64,000 nucleotides of DNA, taken from the NCBI RefSeq assembly GCF_024345835.1, contig NZ_JAGQBW010000003.1, positions 147,151 through 211,150 of the forward strand, written 5' to 3'. The notes beneath the pieces are model-generated. The model searched no databases. It had not been told where the DNA came from and worked only from the letters and a program-made list of their open reading frames with translations. Both the position numbers and the translations under genes were made by a program. This document shows positions 60,537 to 64,000 of this stretch, piece after piece. Source of the stretch: Synechococcus sp. HJ21-Hayes. Its GTDB lineage: Bacteria > Cyanobacteriota > Cyanobacteriia > PCC-6307 > Cyanobiaceae. Every line of letters begins with the position of its first letter. Positions within the stretch are counted from its first letter, which is position 1.

Positions 60537-60923
60537 AGCGATCAGATTGCTTCATGCCTTAACCCGCCGTCGACGGTGGGTTGAGGCAGCTTGGTGCCGG
60601 TTGAGCTTGTGATATTCGGGGACCCAGTGCACGGTCTCCACGGTGGCACCCGTACAGAACAGGGCATTGCCGGGGATGGCAGGTGCAGGTACGGGCCCAT
60701 GGGCACGCCTCAGAGCACCAGAACCAGCTGGAACGCGGAGGTGATCGCCATCTTTCCTGGCAGTCACCGGTACGCCTGCCAACAGGTTCCAGAGAAACAG
60801 GAGGCGATCACAAGGTGACCGAGGCTGATGTTGTCCGTGAGGCTCTGATCGAGTGGGGCGCTGCGGTCTTCCAGCAGTGCCTGCAGCTCTGATTGCAGTT
60901 CAGATGTGAACGGCTAGAGGCCT
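60537..60923. other. Gene-poor stretch, no recognised feature
   Basis: Several short open frames exist on both strands (for example 60552-60782 minus and 60591-60818 plus), but none shows a recognised motif, ribosome site or family. The sequence leads directly into a transposase relic and may be its eroded 5' part or other decayed DNA. Confidence 0.4.
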
Positions 60924-61304
60924 TTGCTGCTGAAGCACTGGATTTCATCCAGCGGCGCGATCAATCCCCTCCGCGCAGTGATCTGTGCCGATCCGATTGA
61001 CCGAACAAGGGCCAACCGCGCGTTCTGTCAGCTCCATGGGATTTGCCTGAGTGGTCCACGCCTTGGTCGATCCAACAGCGACCTTCAGCTGGCAGCAGAA
61101 GCTACGCGACAATCTGCCGATGATCAGCATCGGCAAAATGCCGTTGAAGACAAGATCGGCGGTTGAAAACGTAGGTGTGGCCTAGGGCTGATAGGCGACA
61201 AGCTTGCTCACACCCAGGGATCAGTACTCTCACAGATCTTGCTGCTGATGAACCTTGAGCAGCTGTTGGAGCTCCTTGTGATCTTGATGACGTTCTGGCT
61301 ATAG
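60924..61304 (+). pseudogene. IS5-family transposase relic (C-terminal part)
   Basis: In one plus frame the text reads RAVICADPIDRTRANRAFCQ, HGICLSGPRLGRSNSD and QNAVEDKIGG, then an in-frame TGA at 61164, then KRRCGLGLIGDKLAHTQGS and ILLLMNLEQLLELL up to TAG at 61302. The TRANRAFC, IRLSGPRLGRP-like, NAxEGKxG, KRRYGLGLI and MNLExLL pieces occur in this order near the C-terminus of IS5-type transposases. The catalytic N-terminal half is missing and a stop interrupts the frame, so the element is dead. No terminal inverted repeats were found. Confidence 0.72.
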
Positions 61305-61508
61305 CTATTGAACGCTAATGCAGAACCCGAAAGGACGTGCAAGAGGCACCAAGGCTTTCAGACAGCTTCCGTCTGAAGATCATTCAGCGGAGAGCCGGAG
61401 TGACGGTTTTTTTGCGTGCCGAAGAATGACGCCCACTTTCTCAGGAGGTGCCAAGTGGAAGGGATGCGTTCGCGGGCGTTGCAATAAGCGGTCAGTCGGA
61501 ATCGTGCC
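61305..61508. other. 204-nt spacer with stem-loop after the IS relic
   Basis: No gene is seen. A 7-bp stem TTCAGAC/GTCTGAA (61357-61363 with 61371-61377, 7-nt loop) is followed ~30 nt later by a seven-T run at 61409-61415. The pieces are too far apart for a standard terminator, but could mark the end of a short RNA. Confidence 0.3.
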
Positions 61509-62543
61509 TTAAACTGAAGAGCCATTAAAAATAGATTGATACTCCTTGTCTCCATTGGTTGTCAATTCAAACCAGTTACCCTCAGCATCGCCAATAAGGC
61601 AACTTGCTTCGGAGGAAGATTCCTGAATCTCGCCAACAGTAATCTCACCGTATTGGGCGCCACTGGCGAGGGCTCGATCGCGAATGGCGCGAAGATCAGC
61701 TACGTCAGCGACATTAAGGACCCAGCGTACATCACTATGCATAGGAACTGAATTCGGTACAGGTATTCCTAGGCTAACAACAGCAAAATTTGCCACACCC
61801 GTAGCATCGCTATTCCCAGCAAATAAAATGGCTTGGGGAATGTATTGGACGGTATTCAGGCCAAGGACATCGCGTAGCAGTCCCCGCTCCCGCTCAATCT
61901 CTATTGCCTTCATCGTTCCGTGGGTCAGGTCGCCGTCGCCGAGAATGCAATCAGGAGCACTCTTTGGCTTGACTCGCTTGGCTTTGGAAGTCAGGGTGCC
62001 GCCAGGCGTGATCGCTCGATCCATGGAGTCGCCGCGGGAAAATATCCCCGCATTGTCGTAACCATGCACGACATACTGAACCTCCCACCAGTTTTGATCA
62101 GCATCGATCGAATAAAATCCATGGGCGCCATGGGCGCCATGGGCCTTGGTGATCGGCATGATCTTGATCAAACCCAATTCTTCTTGGCGTTCCTTAAATG
62201 CCTCATAAATGCGATCAACCTCGTCGCTTGAATCTACATCAAAACCCCAATGGTTGCACATGCGGTGTGGTGTGACAATCTCACTGACTTGCCTGACATC
62301 AAGGACAATGAAGTCGTCACTGCCATTGTCCATAGCCGCTTTTGCATAGCGGTCGCGTATCAGTAGGTGATCATCACCATGTCGTACACATTCAAATCCG
62401 AATGCCTCCTCGTAAAAGTGGCGAGCACGGTCAAGATCCGTAGAGACCAGTGTGCCGGAAAGCATTTTTAATGGCTTTGTCTCGGCAAGAGGTGCCAAAG
62501 AATCATCATGGCTTTGTTCCATTGAGGACTGCGTCACGGCCAT
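61509..62543 (-). CDS. Two-domain VOC (glyoxalase/extradiol dioxygenase fold) protein
   Basis: A 344-aa protein with two vicinal-oxygen-chelate domains. Domain 1 (~25-160): SGTLVSTDLDRARHFYEEAFGF, NHWGFDVDS, FYSIDADQNWWEVQYVVHG. Domain 2 (~195-335): DLTHGTMKAIEIERERGLLRDVLGL, VRWVLNVADVADLRAIRDRA and CLIGDAEGNWFELTTNG. This tandem arrangement is that of extradiol dioxygenase-like and glyoxalase-like enzymes; the substrate is unknown. A 9-nt tandem repeat encodes HGAHGAHG. Its 3' part is lower in GC than the core (28 of 60 at 61561-61620), and it lies between two transposase relics, suggesting acquisition. ATG 62543 is the chosen start; the frame extends upstream to 62636. Confidence 0.85.
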   Translation of the reverse strand: MAVTQSSMEQSHDDSLAPLAETKPLKMLSGTLVSTDLDRARHFYEEAFGFECVRHGDDHLLIRDRYAKAAMDNGSDDFIVLDVRQVSEIVTPHRMCNHWGFDVDSSDEVDRIYEAFKERQEELGLIKIMPITKAHGAHGAHGFYSIDADQNWWEVQYVVHGYDNAGIFSRGDSMDRAITPGGTLTSKAKRVKPKSAPDCILGDGDLTHGTMKAIEIERERGLLRDVLGLNTVQYIPQAILFAGNSDATGVANFAVVSLGIPVPNSVPMHSDVRWVLNVADVADLRAIRDRALASGAQYGEITVGEIQESSSEASCLIGDAEGNWFELTTNGDKEYQSIFNGSSV

Positions 62544-62650
62544 TGACGTACCAGGCGAAGGAGAAGACACTGATGATTTAACTGGTGACGGGCTTGTAGT
62601 GCCAGTGACCCAGCCAACCGGCGGGAGGCTGGCCAAGGGCCCTGCCCTTG

Positions 62651-62675
62651 TTTCTGCTGCCTCGTGGAGCAGAAA
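62651..62675. repeat. Stem-loop between the two VOC genes
   Basis: TTTCTGCT (62651-62658) pairs with AGCAGAAA (62668-62675) around a 9-nt loop. On the minus strand it follows the upstream VOC gene by ~29 nt and may terminate it weakly. Confidence 0.45.
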
Positions 62676-62703
62676 ACACCTGGGATGAACGATGAACCGC
62701 TCA

Positions 62704-63120
62704 CTAGCTTTCCTGCGTGACTGTTAGACCAATCTCTTGGCCGTAGGACAGTTCCAGCGTATGACCGTCAGGATCTCGCAAAAAAGCCCAATAGCCAATG
62801 GGATAGCCAGAATCCTTAGGTTCTTCCAGCAATAGCCCAGCCTGGCGAGCCTTGTCGCACAACATGTCCACGGCCTCCCGGCTCTTGCAGCCAATGCCAA
62901 GATGGGCTAGGGGGGAGAGAACTGGCTGCACAGAAGAGGCTTGAATCAAAACAATCACAAACGGTCGCGTATGGTCAGACAACCAGACAACCTCAGCCCC
63001 TGTTTCCCTATCAATGCGCCGATGCACCACTTGCATTTCAGCGTAGGTTGCATAGAATTCAATGCTGCGTCCAATATCTGAAGCGGGTAAGGCGACGTGG
63101 GTAAGTCCAATGTCAAGCAC
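62704..63120 (-). CDS. Single-domain VOC / glyoxalase family protein
   Basis: A 138-aa protein: LDIGLTHVALPASDIGRSIEFYATYAEMQVVHRR, then LSPLAHLGIGCKSREAVDMLCDKARQAG, and YWAFLRDPDGHTLELSYGQ. Metal ligands of the VOC fold are in the expected places (His in LTHVAL, His in LAHLGI, Glu in TLELSYGQ). Candidate functions are a glyoxalase I-like lyase, a small dioxygenase or a fosfomycin/bleomycin-resistance-type protein; none can be singled out. It is upstream of the two-domain VOC gene on the same strand with a ~160-nt gap, so the two may be functionally linked. Confidence 0.83.
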   Translation of the reverse strand: MLDIGLTHVALPASDIGRSIEFYATYAEMQVVHRRIDRETGAEVVWLSDHTRPFVIVLIQASSVQPVLSPLAHLGIGCKSREAVDMLCDKARQAGLLLEEPKDSGYPIGYWAFLRDPDGHTLELSYGQEIGLTVTQES

Positions 63121-63471
63121 GGTCAGCTCCCCTGGCTTGGTTGATGACAGTTTAATCCTGGAAGCAATTGAGGGGAGTTTACCTTTGTCCGGCGTTGACT
63201 ATTGTTTATCTGCGGCGGCGGTGGCCATTGGAATCTGGTGGTGGGCTGCGATCCCAAGATCCAGCAGTTTTTGATTCACTACCTCTACGGAGAAGCCGAT
63301 TTGGTGGCAGGCGGGTTGGGGCGCACAACGCTGAGCAGCGGCACAGGCTTGCGATAGTCACTCAAGACCTGGGGAGTCCGCTGGCAGGCCGCTGGATTCA
63401 GATCAATCCCTAAAAGGGGGGAGCTGTTGGGGGTGGCAATCACCAAGCCCCCAGGGCTCCCTAAGCGTTTG
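63121..63471. other. Spacer with unrecognised open frame and strong hairpin
   Basis: An open plus-strand frame ending in TAG at 63355-63357 reads CDPKIQQFLIHYLYGEADLV and GGLGRTTLSSGTGLR; I cannot place it in a family and see no start signal, so it may be a decayed gene end. The rest is non-coding, apart from the hairpin at 63415. Confidence 0.35.
63415..63462. repeat. Composite GC-rich hairpin near the right transposase relic
   Basis: GGGAGC (63419-63424) pairs with GCTCCC (63456-63461), TGGGGG (63428-63433) with CCCCCA (63448-63453), and TGG (63434-63436) with CCA (63443-63445). That gives about 15 bp in an interrupted stem. It may be an element end or a stray structure at the junction of the island. 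Confidence 0.4.
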
Positions 63472-63521
63472 CTCAGAATGTGCTTGGTGCAGTCGCCACT
63501 CCTCCCAGCGCCAGCATCCCT

Positions 63522-63830
63522 CTAGTGGGCGTCCACACCCAGCTGGGCATCTTTGGGCCCAGTGCCACGCGTTCTTCATGCTCCATCGCTGCCGGATCAG
63601 GCGCAGCAGGGCTTCTGGTAGGGTCCGCCCGCCGGTGATGTAGACGCAGTCGACTGGAGGTCATACCGGTGCCGCGTCTCTCCGCGCTGTCCCTTCCGGG
63701 TCGTGGTGGTGGTGTTCATGTCCACCCATCAGATGTGGACCGGTGATGTGGTGGTTGAGCTCAACAAAGGGCGTCGCAAGCCCCAGCTCCAGTCCATGCC
63801 TGCCGTCTTCGGAGCGGAGGTGCTGTTTCC
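63522..63830 (-). pseudogene. Degenerate transposase relic (ISAs1/IS4-like C-terminal part)
   Basis: The minus strand encodes, in shifting frames, VDCVYITGG, then PEALLRLIRQRWSMKNAWHWA (63640-63555), and after a one-base shift KDAQLGVDAH followed by TAG at 63522. The order YITS-like, RQxWSIEN-xxHW, DxxxxED-like is the C-terminal catalytic block of DDE transposases of the ISAs1/IS4 kind; the expected Glu context (LGED) reads LGVD here. Frameshifts and stops show it is dead. The 5' part toward 63830 (DGRHGLELGLAT) is a weaker match. Confidence 0.6.
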
Positions 63831-64000
63831 GGGGTCCACGTCAGCCGCTGAGACTGTGGTTCCCGCAACTGAGCTGCAGCGCCTGTCGCAAGCGGTTCGA
63901 TCCAGGAGAGATAATGAAAGAATCCACCTGACGAGGGTCGCATGGGCTATGCGACTGGCAACGGTGCTCCCGCTCCCCTGAGGGATCAGAGCAGGAGCCC
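63831..64000. other. Right-edge sequence, nothing recognised
   Basis: No open frame with a recognised motif. The piece may be the beginning of the same transposase relic or unrelated decayed DNA; the window ends before this can be decided. Confidence 0.3.

Noticed and set aside
60924..61304. Intact IS5 element
   Set aside because: The frame contains a TGA, the N-terminal catalytic part is missing and no terminal inverted repeats are visible.
1..64000. CRISPR arrays, tRNAs and rRNA genes
   Set aside because: Intergenic regions were read for repeat-spacer periodicity and cloverleaf/TTCRANY signals; none was found.

Overview
The window is a stretch of core chromosome from a high-GC unicellular cyanobacterium of the Synechococcus/Cyanobium type. 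The evidence is the gene content: the allophycocyanin beta-18 subunit (apcF), the bilin reductase pcyA, gun4, geranylgeranyl reductase chlP, ferredoxin-dependent sulfite reductase, the dual-function FBPase/SBPase glpX, glgC, an NtcA-type glnA promoter, and many small proteins of the kind conserved in picocyanobacteria. Genes are tightly packed, with frequent ATGA and 1-nt stop/start overlaps, many GTG/TTG starts, and long shadow reading frames caused by the high GC. I see no rRNA, tRNA, CRISPR array or intact mobile element.

Layout. 0-4.2 kb: truncated mnmH, gun4, an RsbW-like ATPase, small unknown proteins and a methyltransferase. 4.2-9.8 kb: glnA with an NtcA-class promoter, divergent apcF, an alanine/serine-glyoxylate aminotransferase, tadA and a PLP decarboxylase. 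9.8-17.5 kb, mostly minus strand: a membrane GTPase, a bioY-lspA-FHA/PBP operon, and a paired inactive/active M16 peptidase operon, with sipA on the plus strand. 17.5-22.4 kb: pcyA followed by a DevBCA-type exporter, a 51-aa basic protein and a GT2 glycosyltransferase. 22.5-28.4 kb: rpsB, tsf, an unknown coiled protein, recG and a VanX-like dipeptidase. 28.5-38.7 kb: sulfite reductase, glyS, a fatty acid desaturase, chlP, a VanY-like peptidase and a U32 peptidase. 38.9-44.8 kb: typA, DUF309, the LPS export genes lptA-lptB-lptF/G and ccsA. 44.8-52.4 kb: a carbon-metabolism and tetrapyrrole cluster (rpe, glpX, hemA, glgC, gnd, pgl) and a CIA30 protein. 52.4-60.5 kb: ilvD, upp, a pentapeptide-repeat protein, a cobalamin riboswitch controlling hupE and a CobW-type GTPase, purS-purQ and a 2-Cys peroxiredoxin.

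The last 3.5 kb differs. After about 60.5 kb the compact core layout ends. A stop-interrupted IS5-type transposase relic (about 60.9-61.3 kb) and a frameshifted transposase relic of another family (about 63.5-63.8 kb) bracket two VOC (glyoxalase/dioxygenase fold) genes. The larger VOC gene is visibly lower in GC than the rest. This is the only part that looks horizontally acquired.

The main functional links are carbon and nitrogen flow (Calvin cycle and oxidative pentose phosphate enzymes, glycogen synthesis, glutamine synthetase), tetrapyrrole and light harvesting (hemA, gun4, chlP, pcyA, apcF), envelope construction (FHA-PBP, lspA, M15 peptidases, lpt genes, DevBCA), and cobalt/cobalamin homeostasis. 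I did not find a clearly unprecedented multi-gene system. The best leads are the relic-bracketed VOC island, the riboswitch-hupE-cobW unit, the FHA-PBP fusion and several conserved unknown small proteins.
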